Below are positions 1-6,623 of a stretch of DNA of 15,789 nucleotides, in pieces (the stretch's first letter is position 1; each line of letters starts with the position of its first letter). The stretch is taken from the NCBI GenBank assembly GCA_024277475.1, contig JAJRVC010000544.1, positions 1 to 15,789 on the forward strand. Direction: 5' to 3'. Source of the stretch: Deltaproteobacteria bacterium. GTDB lineage: Bacteria; Desulfobacterota; Desulfobacteria; Desulfobacterales; JAFDCJ01. A program made the position numbers and the translations under genes. The notes under the pieces are model-generated. The model ran no database searches. It was not told the origin of the DNA and was given only the letters and a program-made list of their open reading frames with translations.

Positions 1-798
1 CATGTTCCCTATGACTATTGCTACCGTTGTGCTTACAACCTCACCCCTCCAGAATGTGATTTTGCCTGTGTACGCTTTATTGAGGATGAACTCTTCAAGA
101 CGATAGTTCCGCCGGAAGAGGTTGCCCTCATCGTGGTGGAAGCGATTCAGGGGGAAGGCGGCTATATCGTTCCGCCCCCGGGCTATCACAAACGGCTCAA
201 GGCGTTGGCTGAAAAATACGGCATTTTGTACATGGTCGATGAAATTCAGACCGGACTGGGTCGGACAGGCAAGATGTTTGCTATCGAGCATTTCGACGTG
301 GTGCCTGACCTTCTTACCAGCGCCAAGGGGATCGCCTCGGGCATGCCGCTTAGTGCCCTGATCGCATCGGACGACGTGATGGACTGGGACGAAGGGTCCC
401 ATGGGTCCACTTATGGCGGCAACCCGGTTTCCTGTGCGGCAGCCCTGGCTTCGATCCGGCTCATCAAAAACGGGCTTGTAGAAAACGCAGCCTTCCAGGG
501 AAAAGTTCTTCAAAAAGGGCTTGAAGCGATAAAAAATCAGTTCGAATGCGTAGGCGACATCCGAGGTCTGGGATTGATGCAGGCCGTCGAGTTCGTCGTG
601 GACAGACACACAAAAAAGCCTGACAAGAAAATTCGTGATTTGATGCTTCGTAAATGCTTTGAAAGCGGCCTGCTGCTTTTGAGTTGCGGAGACAGCACGA
701 TTCGTTTCTGCCCGCCGCTGATTACAACATCAGAGCAGATAGAGGTCGGCCTGGAGATATTTTCGGATATTTTGAAAACGGTTGCCGGATATGCTTAG
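1..798 (+). CDS. Class III pyridoxal-phosphate aminotransferase, C-terminal part (start outside window)
   Basis: The frame is open from base 1 and ends at TAG 796-798, so about 265 residues of a protein usually 420-460 residues long are present. The family transfers an amino group from an omega-amine or amino acid (GABA, putrescine, ornithine and similar) to a keto acid in the cytosol. Visible family marks are VEAIQGEGG, the cofactor-binding aspartate in VDEIQTGLGRTGK (Asp codon 238-240), the PLP Schiff-base lysine in TSAKGIASGMPL (Lys codon 325-327), and HGSTYGGNPVSCAAAL. The C-terminal small domain contains GDIRGLGLMQAVEF. It converges on a polyamine-type ABC importer operon, which would fit a GABA or putrescine aminotransferase, but substrate cannot be read from the sequence. 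A specific symbol such as gabT is not assigned. Confidence 0.93.
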   Translation, partial: HVPYDYCYRCAYNLTPPECDFACVRFIEDELFKTIVPPEEVALIVVEAIQGEGGYIVPPPGYHKRLKALAEKYGILYMVDEIQTGLGRTGKMFAIEHFDVVPDLLTSAKGIASGMPLSALIASDDVMDWDEGSHGSTYGGNPVSCAAALASIRLIKNGLVENAAFQGKVLQKGLEAIKNQFECVGDIRGLGLMQAVEFVVDRHTKKPDKKIRDLMLRKCFESGLLLLSCGDSTIRFCPPLITTSEQIEVGLEIFSDILKTVAGYA

Positions 799-836
799 CC
801 TGACGGCTATGGGGTTTGCTCCTGGGGTTTACGAAG

Positions 837-969
837 AAATAAATTCACAATTTTGGAAGTTGAGGTGCCCGGCCCGCAAGGCACGGAAGCACAGGAACAT
901 CAAGCATATTTCGAGCTTCCGCAACGCAGCGGGACGGGATAGATCGGCGTCCAAAATGTGAAGTTATTT
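837..969. repeat. MITE-like element with ~20 bp terminal inverted repeats
   Basis: Left end 837-857 and right end 950-969 are imperfect inverted repeats. The core is TTCACAATTTTGGA at 844-857 against TCCAAAATGTGAA at 950-962, with a single-base indel, and the AT-rich flanks AAATAA/TTATTTT extend the match outward. The ~90 bp interior is GC-rich and contains a partial internal complementarity (CGGCCCGC versus GCAGCGGG). No convincing coding frame is seen inside it. It lies about 40 bp after the aminotransferase stop and ~30 bp beyond the end of the disrupted ORF at 1002. It could be a non-autonomous mobile element or a large intergenic hairpin that also serves as a transcription terminator between converging units. 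Confidence 0.6.
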
Positions 970-1001
970 TTGAGTGAGCCCTAAGTTCTCCCTGATCTTT
1001 A

Positions 1002-1196
1002 TCACCGGCAGCGCTGCTTGAATCGGTTGACCGAATTGATGTCGATATCGAGCAGCCTTGCAATGTGATGTTTGGCTTCGATCCCCTTGGGATGGCCGCC
1101 TCGGGAGGTGATGAATCCGATTTTGTGATCCTCCCTTACCTCTCTCATCACCACTTCGTCGATCAGCTCGGTTATTGAAATTCCCAGTTTGTCTCG
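1002..1196 (-). pseudogene. Out-of-frame continuation of the repeat-borne ORF (probable frameshift remnant)
   Basis: This frame is open from just after a TGA (1197-1199) to TGA 1002-1004, 64 codons, overlapping the end of the 1172-1462 ORF by ~25 bases. It lies in the -1 frame relative to that ORF. Its translation includes GISITELIDEVVMREVREDH and RGGHPKGIEAKHHIARLLDI, ends in NSVNRFKQRCR, and has coding-like third-position G/C. No ATG stands near its beginning: the first are GTG codons at about 1154 and ATG at 1148, without a Shine-Dalgarno. It therefore looks like the C-terminal part of one longer protein whose frame was broken by an indel, or a translationally recoded extension. The C-terminal AKHHIARLLDIDINSVNRFK resembles a helix-turn-helix, but I do not recognise the family. 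Confidence 0.4.
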
Positions 1197-1462
1197 TCAT
1201 CGGATAAAGGAGCTATTCCAGCGTCGCGGGCGGCTTTGGTCGATCCATCCACGATATCCCTCATCAGTTCAGTCTCTGTCAGCTCGATTGCCCATCCGTC
1301 ACCCAGCTGTGAGAAAATCTTTTCCATGCTATCTAGTTTCCATCCATAAATGGCCCTTTTTCCTCTGAGCGGCGTTCTCCGCGGGTTTACGTCTGCGAAG
1401 TACGAAAAGTACGTCTTAACGTAAACCCTTGTGCGGCCTTGCTCAGAGAAAAAATTGCTCAT
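1172..1462 (-). CDS. Unknown 96-residue protein carried by a duplicated repeat
   Basis: ATG at 1462 and TAA at 1172 encode 96 residues beginning MSNFFSEQGRTRVYV and ending DDETNWEFQ. The charged, soluble-looking protein has no membrane segment, signal peptide or motif I recognise. The first 23 codons recur almost unchanged on the + strand at 15720-15789, with one amino-acid change (Lys16 to Glu). This shows the gene belongs to a duplicated or mobile unit rather than to the pot operon. A hairpin (arms 1485-1492 and 1515-1523) sits ~22 bases upstream of the start. The frame to its left (1002-1196) appears to continue the protein after a -1 shift, so this copy may be inactivated. Start choice rests on conservation of the ATG in both copies; no strong ribosome-binding site is visible. 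Confidence 0.5.
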   Translation of the reverse strand: MSNFFSEQGRTRVYVKTYFSYFADVNPRRTPLRGKRAIYGWKLDSMEKIFSQLGDGWAIELTETELMRDIVDGSTKAARDAGIAPLSDDETNWEFQ

Positions 1463-1529
1463 TTCTGAATTGGAAACTTACGCCAGTGCCCCTGGATAAA
1501 AAAAGGCTTCGTGGATGGGCACTATCTAA
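1393..1529 (-). repeat. Inverted repeat copy 1 (hairpin leader plus start of unknown ORF)
   Basis: The reverse complement of 1393-1523 matches 15660-15789 with two substitutions (at 1417 and 1492) and a one-base difference in an A/T run (7 versus 6), about 98 percent identical. Weaker identity (CTA then CTAA) reaches 1529, after which the two loci are unrelated. The inner edge of the repeat is therefore near 1524-1529. The unit contains a stem with arms AGTGCCCC 1485-1492 and ATGGGCACT 1515-1523, then the ATG of the 96-residue ORF at 1462. The outer extent cannot be set because copy 2 runs off the window. Confidence 0.9.
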
Positions 1530-1532
1530 GCC
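1498..1532 (-). terminator. Possible terminator downstream of potA
   Basis: Reading the minus strand after the potA stop, GGCTT (1532-1528) can pair with AAGCC (1509-1505), followed directly by seven T (1504-1498). The stem is only five pairs with an 18-base loop. A competing pairing CGTGGA/TCCACG (1510-1515 with 1533-1538) crosses it. This is weak as a classical terminator, but it is the only T-tract structure after the pot operon. Half of it lies inside the duplicated repeat. Confidence 0.35.
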
Positions 1533-1544
1533 TCCACGTTTTTT

Positions 1545-2648
1545 TTATTCCGGCGCCAAAATTCGACAGTCCTTGGCAAACACTTGAACCAGCACCTCGT
1601 CTGTGCGCCGAAAGAGCATGTCCCTGACTCCGCCGATGACGTGGATAACGGTGCCGGTTTCCAATTCCACAAAATAGCGTACTTCACCCCCCATATAGCT
1701 TCGGTCTTTGATTCGACCCTGAAATTGATTTTCGGCGGCCTCGCTAAACGGTCGTTCCCTGGGAGTCAGATGGAACTTCTGAGCGCGGGTGACCACTTCG
1801 ATTCGCTGGCTTTCTCGCCAATCGCCGGTTTGTGCAACTTTCAACTCGAACCCATCATCGAGTTCGACCACCACCTGCCGCTCGCCGAGCTGCTTGATTT
1901 GACCTTTAAAGAAATTGGAGTGACCGATAAAATCAGCCACGAAATGACTCCTGGGGGAATCGTATACCTCCTCGGGAGGGCCCTCTTGCTGTTTGCGGCC
2001 GTCTTTCATGATCACGATGCTGTCCGACATGGTCAGCGCCTCGCGCTGGTCATGGGTGACGAAGATACTGGTGATCCCCAGCATTTCCTGCAGGTTGCTG
2101 ACTTCCACCCGCATTTCTTCACGAAGGTTTTCGTCCAGGGCCGACAGCGGTTCATCCATCAGCAGGACGTCCGGTTCGATGACAATCGCCCGCGCCAGGG
2201 CGATACGCTGCTGCTGCCCACCGGACAGTTGGGAGGGCATGCGCATTTCCACGCCCGGCAGCCGTACTGTTTCCAATGCCTGTTTAACTTTGGCTTTGAT
2301 ATCGGCTTTGGAAACCTTTCGATATTTCAATCCAAAAGCAACATTGTCGAAAATTGTTTTATGGGGGAAAAGGGCGTAATTCTGGAAAATCATGCCCAGG
2401 TTGCGCTTGTGGATGGGGGTATCGTTGATCCGCCGGCCCTTGATGAAGATGTCACCCCTGGTGGGTTTTTCCAATCCGGCGATCATCCTCAGAATCGTTG
2501 TTTTGCCGCACCCCGATGGACCCAAGAGGGTGATCAAAGAACCGTCCGGGATATTCAGATCGATTTCATGGACTGCAATCACCTTGCCAAAGTGCTTGGT
2601 TACACCCCTGAGCTGAACTGCCGGCGGAGCGTTGCCGTCTGCCCCCAT
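1545..2648 (-). CDS. potA: Spermidine/putrescine-type ABC importer, ATP-binding subunit
   Basis: The protein has 367 residues from ATG 2648, chosen because AGGAGA (2661-2656) lies 7 bases upstream. The frame can be extended to a TTG at 2678, but that start lacks a site. It is the cytosolic ATPase that powers uptake. Visible marks are Walker A GPSGCGKT at ~43-50, the Q-loop glutamine at ~89 (FQNYALFPH), signature LSGGQQQR at ~141-148, Walker B VLLMDE at ~161-166, and switch histidine 199 in VTHDQ. The C-terminal ~100 residues, after VADFIGHSNFFKG, fit the TOBE regulatory domain of the PotA/CysA/MalK group. It is the last gene of potB-C-D-A and is separated from potD by a ~236 bp spacer with a strong hairpin. 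Length is normal for PotA (about 370). Substrate (polyamine rather than an iron or other compound) is inferred from the operon partners. Confidence 0.9.
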   Translation of the reverse strand: MGADGNAPPAVQLRGVTKHFGKVIAVHEIDLNIPDGSLITLLGPSGCGKTTILRMIAGLEKPTRGDIFIKGRRINDTPIHKRNLGMIFQNYALFPHKTIFDNVAFGLKYRKVSKADIKAKVKQALETVRLPGVEMRMPSQLSGGQQQRIALARAIVIEPDVLLMDEPLSALDENLREEMRVEVSNLQEMLGITSIFVTHDQREALTMSDSIVIMKDGRKQQEGPPEEVYDSPRSHFVADFIGHSNFFKGQIKQLGERQVVVELDDGFELKVAQTGDWRESQRIEVVTRAQKFHLTPRERPFSEAAENQFQGRIKDRSYMGGEVRYFVELETGTVIHVIGGVRDMLFRRTDEVLVQVFAKDCRILAPE

Positions 2649-2683
2649 ATTGCTGTCTCCTATTATCTTTTTGCCCAATATTT

Positions 2684-2750
2684 ACTGGATACCGGTTTCC
2701 GGATGCTTGATTAGCACTGATACTCCATCCGGTATCAAGCATCCAGCATC
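2684..2750. repeat. Intergenic repeat cluster, GGATGCTTGATACCGG family
   Basis: GGATGCTTGA (2701-2710) and TCAAGCATCC (2735-2744) form a perfect 10 bp inverted repeat, with GATACCGG just before and CCGGTATC just inside adding further complementarity. The tail TCAAGCATCCAGCATC recurs as TCAAGTATCCAGCATC at 12185-12200 in a gap of the cytochrome oxidase operon. The element ends ~35 bases before the potA start and just upstream of its ribosome-binding site, so it is transcribed and could affect potA expression. Confidence 0.65.
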
Positions 2751-2837
2751 TTCTACACCAGAATTTTATTCGCTTTACAATAATTTGACTCAATTGTTAA
2801 GTTTTTGGCCTAATAAAACGGCTAGTGAAAATTGAAC

Positions 2838-2865
2838 GTCCGGTCCCGCGGTTGCGGAACCGGAC
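2838..2865 (-). terminator. Strong hairpin between potD and potA (partial terminator or mRNA stabiliser)
   Basis: Twelve-base arms 2838-2849 and 2854-2865 pair with one G-T wobble around a 4-base loop. The stem lies 20 bases after the potD stop. On the minus strand it is followed by GTTCAATTTTCAC, a poor T-tract. In transporter operons such a stem commonly protects the abundant binding-protein message while reducing readthrough into the ATPase gene. That role is inferred here. Confidence 0.6.
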
Positions 2866-2884
2866 TCGAATATTAAATCGTGGG

Positions 2885-4048
2885 TTAGCCGCCGGCCTTG
2901 ATACGGTCCCACATTTCACCAAACTTAACCTGGTTGGAATTCCAGAAGGGCGGATCGGCCCACAGAAAGCCCTTGAGGGTGCCGGTGGGATCAAAGGTGG
3001 GAATTTTTTTGACCGCCTCGGGCATTTCGACCTTAGTTGGATCAAGGCTGGAGGGATAGTTCTGGGCGATGGCCACGGCGATGGCACACTTAGGTTCCAG
3101 CATGAAATTAAGCAGTTCATGGGCGACATCCAGGTCGCTGCCCTTGATCACGAAGATGCACTCCTGCCACGAATAGCCGTTGTCGATCAGCATGAGCTCA
3201 ATGGGATGGCCGCGATGTTGCAGGGCCGCCACCCGTCCGGACCAGGCGACGGTGGCATAGACCTCTTCGTTGGCCAGCAGGCTCATCAGTTCCGCTCCCG
3301 AGGACCAGTACTTCTTGATCAGTTTGCGCTGTTCCCGCAGGGCGTTCCAGACCGCATCCAGATCTTTGATGTCATTGGGATGCTGACCGGTGTACAAGGC
3401 GGCGTACCATATATTGGCCTTGTTGCTCCCCGCGCTGGCCAGTTTGCCTTTGAGGCTCTTGTCCCACAGCAGCTTGACGCCCAGACTCTCGGCCTTTTCC
3501 TTGGGAATATACTTGCTGTTGTAGCAGATCGCCGTCTGGCCGTAGTCGTAGGGTACGGCCGACAAAGTCCCGTTGCTAAGAGCACGATAAGGCTTGATCA
3601 TTGCGTCCATGACATATTTGAGGTTGGGAATCTTGCTCTCATCGAGCACCACTCCGAAATCCAAGTCGATGTAGCGCTTGTAATCAAACAGCCCACTGGC
3701 ATGGAAGAGATTGAATTCTCCACCCGGTGGGAATGACGCCTTGACCCGTGTCAGGTAGGTGTCCTCGTCTCCGAATTCACCTTCGATGACTTCGACCCCC
3801 GTGGCTTTGGTGAAGGGCTTAAATGCATCATTGGAAAAGGCTTCTGATACGACACCGCCCCAGCCGTCAAATCGAATCGATTTTTTTGCGGCCCAGGCTG
3901 AAGGTGTCAGCCGTCCAACAGGCAAGCTTACCAGGCCGGCCGAAACCCCGGCCATACCAAGGATTTTCAGGAACTCACGACGACCCAGATCGCCGTTCAT
4001 GAGACGATTTCCGGCTTCTTCCAGTTGTTTAATTAAATCAACAGCCAT
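2885..4048 (-). CDS. potD: Periplasmic solute-binding protein of the PotD/PotF type, Tat-exported
   Basis: The protein has 387 residues from ATG 4048 with a strong AAAGGAGG site 8 bases upstream. It binds the ligand in the periplasm and delivers it to PotB/PotC. Residues 21-31 (LGRREFLKILG) carry a twin-arginine motif followed by a hydrophobic stretch and a likely cleavage after AWA (~residue 53), so export should be by the Tat route. Most PotD proteins use Sec. The mature part begins KKSIRFDGWGGVVSEAF and contains FNLFHASGLFDYKRYI, AVPYDYGQTAICYNSKYI and WSGRVAALQHRG, typical of extracellular solute-binding family 1/PotD proteins. It sits 67 bases after potC. Ligand identity is inferred: polyamines are most likely, but related proteins bind other cationic amines or opines. 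Confidence 0.9.
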   Translation of the reverse strand: MAVDLIKQLEEAGNRLMNGDLGRREFLKILGMAGVSAGLVSLPVGRLTPSAWAAKKSIRFDGWGGVVSEAFSNDAFKPFTKATGVEVIEGEFGDEDTYLTRVKASFPPGGEFNLFHASGLFDYKRYIDLDFGVVLDESKIPNLKYVMDAMIKPYRALSNGTLSAVPYDYGQTAICYNSKYIPKEKAESLGVKLLWDKSLKGKLASAGSNKANIWYAALYTGQHPNDIKDLDAVWNALREQRKLIKKYWSSGAELMSLLANEEVYATVAWSGRVAALQHRGHPIELMLIDNGYSWQECIFVIKGSDLDVAHELLNFMLEPKCAIAVAIAQNYPSSLDPTKVEMPEAVKKIPTFDPTGTLKGFLWADPPFWNSNQVKFGEMWDRIKAGG

Positions 4049-4115
4049 GTTTAAAACCTCCTTTGTTGTGTGGGTTAATAAGCGGTTATCTCCAGGTACA
4101 AAACGGGCTGAAACA

Positions 4116-4919
4116 TTAACGCTTAGGCGAATCCAGGCCCCTGGTAAATCTTCGTGACAGGTACCCTGCCAACAGAGGGGTCGAGATCGTCAGGATGACC
4201 ATCACTGTGCCCAGGGCATTGATCTCGGGACTGATGTGGTGACGCAGCATACCCAGTATCTTGACCGGCACGGTGGTGGTCCTGGCCGTAGCCCATAACA
4301 GTGTCGCGGTAATGTCATCGAATGAAATCGTAAAGGCAAAGAGCATACCCGCCATAATGGCCGGCGCCAGCAGCGGCAGGGTAATTTCTTTAAATGTCTG
4401 GAGGGCATTGGCCCCCAGGCTCATGGCGGCTTCTTCATACACTCTCCGGATCCCCACTAATCGCGCCTGAACCACCAGAAGAATATATGGCAGGGTAATG
4501 ACGACATGCCCGACGACCAGCAGCAACAGGCTTTTGGGTTGCTGCATCCAGCGCAGGAAGAGCAGCAGTGCCACCCCCAGGATGACTTCCGGAATCATGA
4601 TCGGGGTCAGGAGCAGGGTGTTGAGGGTGTTTTTTCCGGGAAAGTCGTAGCGAACGAACGCCATGGCCGCCGGGACGGCAATGGCGGTACTGATCACGGA
4701 TGTGATAAATCCGAGGAGAAGCGATGTCTTAAAGGCCGTTACGATGGCTTGGTTCTGGGCCAGCCGGACGTACCACCGGAAGCTGAATCCCTCCATGGGA
4801 AAACTAGCAAATTCCATAGGATTGAACGAGAGGATGATGACCACCACGATGGGTGCAAACATGGTGATATAGACAAAGATGGTAAACAGGCGTATCAGTG
4901 ACCAGCCGGAAATCTTCAT
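4116..4919 (-). CDS. potC: Polyamine-type ABC importer permease, PotC/PotI-like
   Basis: ATG 4919 gives 267 residues. The frame extends upstream to 5021, but this would overlap potB by ~100 bases, whereas 4919 lies one base after the potB stop (TGA 4923-4921), indicating translational coupling. Five to six membrane segments are visible, beginning SLIRLFTIFVYITMFAPIVV. The cytoplasmic EAA loop that docks on the ATPase is at ~162-184 (EEAAMSLGANALQTFKEI, then TLPLLAP). The motif FTISFDDITATLLW is typical of PotC-family inner-membrane permeases. It forms the second half of the transmembrane channel with PotB. Confidence 0.9.
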   Translation of the reverse strand: MKISGWSLIRLFTIFVYITMFAPIVVVIILSFNPMEFASFPMEGFSFRWYVRLAQNQAIVTAFKTSLLLGFITSVISTAIAVPAAMAFVRYDFPGKNTLNTLLLTPIMIPEVILGVALLLFLRWMQQPKSLLLLVVGHVVITLPYILLVVQARLVGIRRVYEEAAMSLGANALQTFKEITLPLLAPAIMAGMLFAFTISFDDITATLLWATARTTTVPVKILGMLRHHISPEINALGTVMVILTISTPLLAGYLSRRFTRGLDSPKR

Positions 4920-4920
4920 C

Positions 4921-5793
4921 TCAATCCGTCCTTCCCCCCAGGCTCTTGAAAATTTGGTTGATACCGAGATATTTGTTGTAGGTAAAGACGATGATGCCCA
5001 GCAGGCCGATGAGCAGCACACTGATAGCCGAACCGAACGGCCAGTCCAGGGTCCCGATGACCCGGTTGTAGATCAGATTGGCAATCATTTCATTGCCGGG
5101 ACCGCCCAGGATCAGCGGGGTGATATAGGTCCCGGCGGACAGCACGAAGACCAGCAGACAACCGGCGCTCACACCGGGCAGGCTCAGTGGCAGGATGACT
5201 TCCCTGAAAGCCTGCCATTCGGTACACCCCAGACTCCTGGCGGCTTCGGTCAAGCTTTTGTCGATCCCTTCCAGGCTGACGTAGATATTCAAGATCATAA
5301 ACGGCAGCATATATTGAACCAACCCCAGAATGACCGACATTTCGTTGTAAAGGATGTCCAAAGGGGTTGACAGTATTCCTGATGAGATGAGGATGTGGTT
5401 TATCAGGCCGGACTCGCCCAATATGTTGATCCAGCTCAGCGTCCGGATAATATAGCTGATCCAGAAAGGCAGCATGAGCAGCAGCATCAGCAGGGCTTTG
5501 AATTTAGTTCGGGTTTGATAAAAAAAATAGGCTGGAATATATCCGAACACGACACAAATCAGGACTGTTTCCAGTGAAATACGGAGGCTTCGCAAAAGCA
5601 TCCCGGGATAGAAGAAATCCTCAAAGAACTTTTTGTAGTTACCCAGTTGGAAGGCCGGAATGTCGGCTCCGGTGGAAGCCCGAATCCAGAAGCTGTAGAC
5701 GACGATAAAACCGATGGGAACCACCATGAAGAAGAAGATGGCACTCAATGATGGGGAAAGCAAGATCCAAGGTTGCCAGCGTTTTCCTTTCAT
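4921..5793 (-). CDS. potB: Polyamine-type ABC importer permease, PotB/PotH-like
   Basis: The protein has 290 residues from ATG 5793 with a GTGGGG-type purine stretch ~6 bases upstream. It is the first gene of the operon. Six hydrophobic segments are apparent, starting PWILLSPSLSAIFFFMVVPIG. Conserved blocks include LLMLLLMLPFWISYIIRTLSW, NEMSVILGLVQYMLPFMIL, and the EAA loop at ~183-206 (EAARSLGCTEWQAFREVILP). SAGTYITPLILGGPG near residue 219 is a PotB signature. It partners PotC in the inner membrane. The leader upstream is long (~165 bases to the candidate promoter) and hairpin-rich. Confidence 0.9.
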   Translation of the reverse strand: MKGKRWQPWILLSPSLSAIFFFMVVPIGFIVVYSFWIRASTGADIPAFQLGNYKKFFEDFFYPGMLLRSLRISLETVLICVVFGYIPAYFFYQTRTKFKALLMLLLMLPFWISYIIRTLSWINILGESGLINHILISSGILSTPLDILYNEMSVILGLVQYMLPFMILNIYVSLEGIDKSLTEAARSLGCTEWQAFREVILPLSLPGVSAGCLLVFVLSAGTYITPLILGGPGNEMIANLIYNRVIGTLDWPFGSAISVLLIGLLGIIVFTYNKYLGINQIFKSLGGRTD

Positions 5794-6218
5794 TCTTACC
5801 CCACTTGGGCCTAATACTGCAGCATCTCGGGTTGGACAGGACCGCGTTACATTTTCCAGTGTAACGGGTCATCGGGATGATCGCCCGAGCACGACCGCAT
5901 TCGAAACGGCTTGAAATCAGGTCAAGCCTAAAGAGCAAGACCCTAAATACCACTATATTTAAATAATGCCGTTCATTTTGTCAACTCAATTCGGTTCAAG
6001 GCAGCGATTCACGGTGAATGGCCTTTATTAATAGATATTAAGTTCTTTTAAGTTCATTGCTATTTGCTGCTTTACGTGATCAGAGAGAATTACTGGAGCT
6101 GTCCCTATTCCCCTATTCCTCTCTTTCTATTCCATTCTACTGCTGGATAGTTGATAGATCGTAGTTTATAAATAAAGGTTTGAAAGATGTGATGGATCGG
6201 GGATCGGAAACTGTGGCC
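5794..6218. other. Gene-free spacer between vapC and the pot operon: leader hairpins, palindrome, CTATTCC repeats
   Basis: No convincing gene is seen. On the pot side there are two hairpins in the transcribed leader: CGTTACA/TGTAACG (5845-5851 with 5860-5866, 8-base loop) and TCGGG/CCCGA (5872-5876 with 5884-5888). Above the promoter is a near-perfect palindrome ATTCAC-G-GTGAAT (6007-6019) that could bind a dimeric regulator. From ~6104 to 6135 a pyrimidine-rich stretch repeats CTATTCC several times after GGAGCTGTCC, which looks like a remnant of an interspersed repeat. Confidence 0.5.
5957..5984 (-). promoter_or_regulatory. Candidate sigma-70 promoter of potBCDA
   Basis: A perfect -35 TTGACA (5984-5979) is followed after 16 bases by TTAAAT (5962-5957), four of six matches to TATAAT. 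An alternative TATAGT lies 5 bases further on at a less favourable spacing. It points towards potB and leaves a leader of about 155 bases. Confidence 0.5.
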
Positions 6219-6623
6219 TTACAGCAGCTGTAATTGGGCGGCGGTTTTAAGCAGTTTGCGGTCGGCGGAAAAAATGACAGCGCCATGATCTTCGGCCAGT
6301 GCCAGATACAGTGTATCATACACGGTTAAGTTATGTTCCCCGGCCATTTTAAAAGCTCTAAAAATTACGGGCTGATGAGGAAAAAGGCGAATTGGTACTG
6401 AAAGAATGGCCGACAAAAGCTGATTACTTTCATTTTCATCAAATTCTTCTGATTTTCGCTTTTTATTGATGACATTGGCTGCCTCTGCCAGTAACAATTC
6501 GGGAGCAATGGCCGTGTTGAGTCCACGTTCGACACCACGCATGAATTCATCAAAACCATCCGGTAAGGAGCCATCCGGCACAAATAATCGAATTAAAGCT
6601 GACGTATCAACGACGCCGATCAT
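6219..6623 (-). CDS. vapC: PIN-domain ribonuclease toxin (VapC/FitB type)
   Basis: 134 residues make a typical single-domain PIN protein. The four acidic metal-binding positions are visible: Asp6 (MIGVVDTSALI), Glu47 (LLLAEAANVI), Asp103 (LTVYDTLYLALA) and Asp121 (FSADRKLL). The start overlaps the stop of the antitoxin by four bases (ATGA, 6620-6623), so translation is coupled. VapC toxins cleave tRNA or rRNA when released from the antitoxin; the target here is unknown. The catalytic set is complete, so the toxin is probably functional. Confidence 0.9.
   Translation of the reverse strand: MIGVVDTSALIRLFVPDGSLPDGFDEFMRGVERGLNTAIAPELLLAEAANVINKKRKSEEFDENESNQLLSAILSVPIRLFPHQPVIFRAFKMAGEHNLTVYDTLYLALAEDHGAVIFSADRKLLKTAAQLQLL

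Noticed and set aside
845..1063. 72-codon minus-strand frame
   Set aside because: It reads across the inverted-repeat element and has no family features; treated as part of the repeat.
964..1200. 78-codon minus-strand frame starting with ATG 1200
   Set aside because: Its composition is Arg/Gln-rich and non-coding-like; the neighbouring frame (1002-1196) gives a far more protein-like sequence over the same bases.
1584..2714. 376-codon open frame on the + strand opposite potA
   Set aside because: It is a complement shadow of the clear ATPase gene; the product is rich in His/Asp/Phe with no domain.
2825..3736. 303-codon open frame opposite potD
   Set aside because: It is an antisense shadow of the binding-protein gene, which has a Tat signal, good start and family motifs.
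6061..6140. Possible remnant of a RAYT-type transposon (GGAGCTGTCC plus CTATTCC repeats)
   Set aside because: There is no transposase reading frame or second end in the spacer; only the resemblance remains, so it is noted in the spacer entry and not called as an element.
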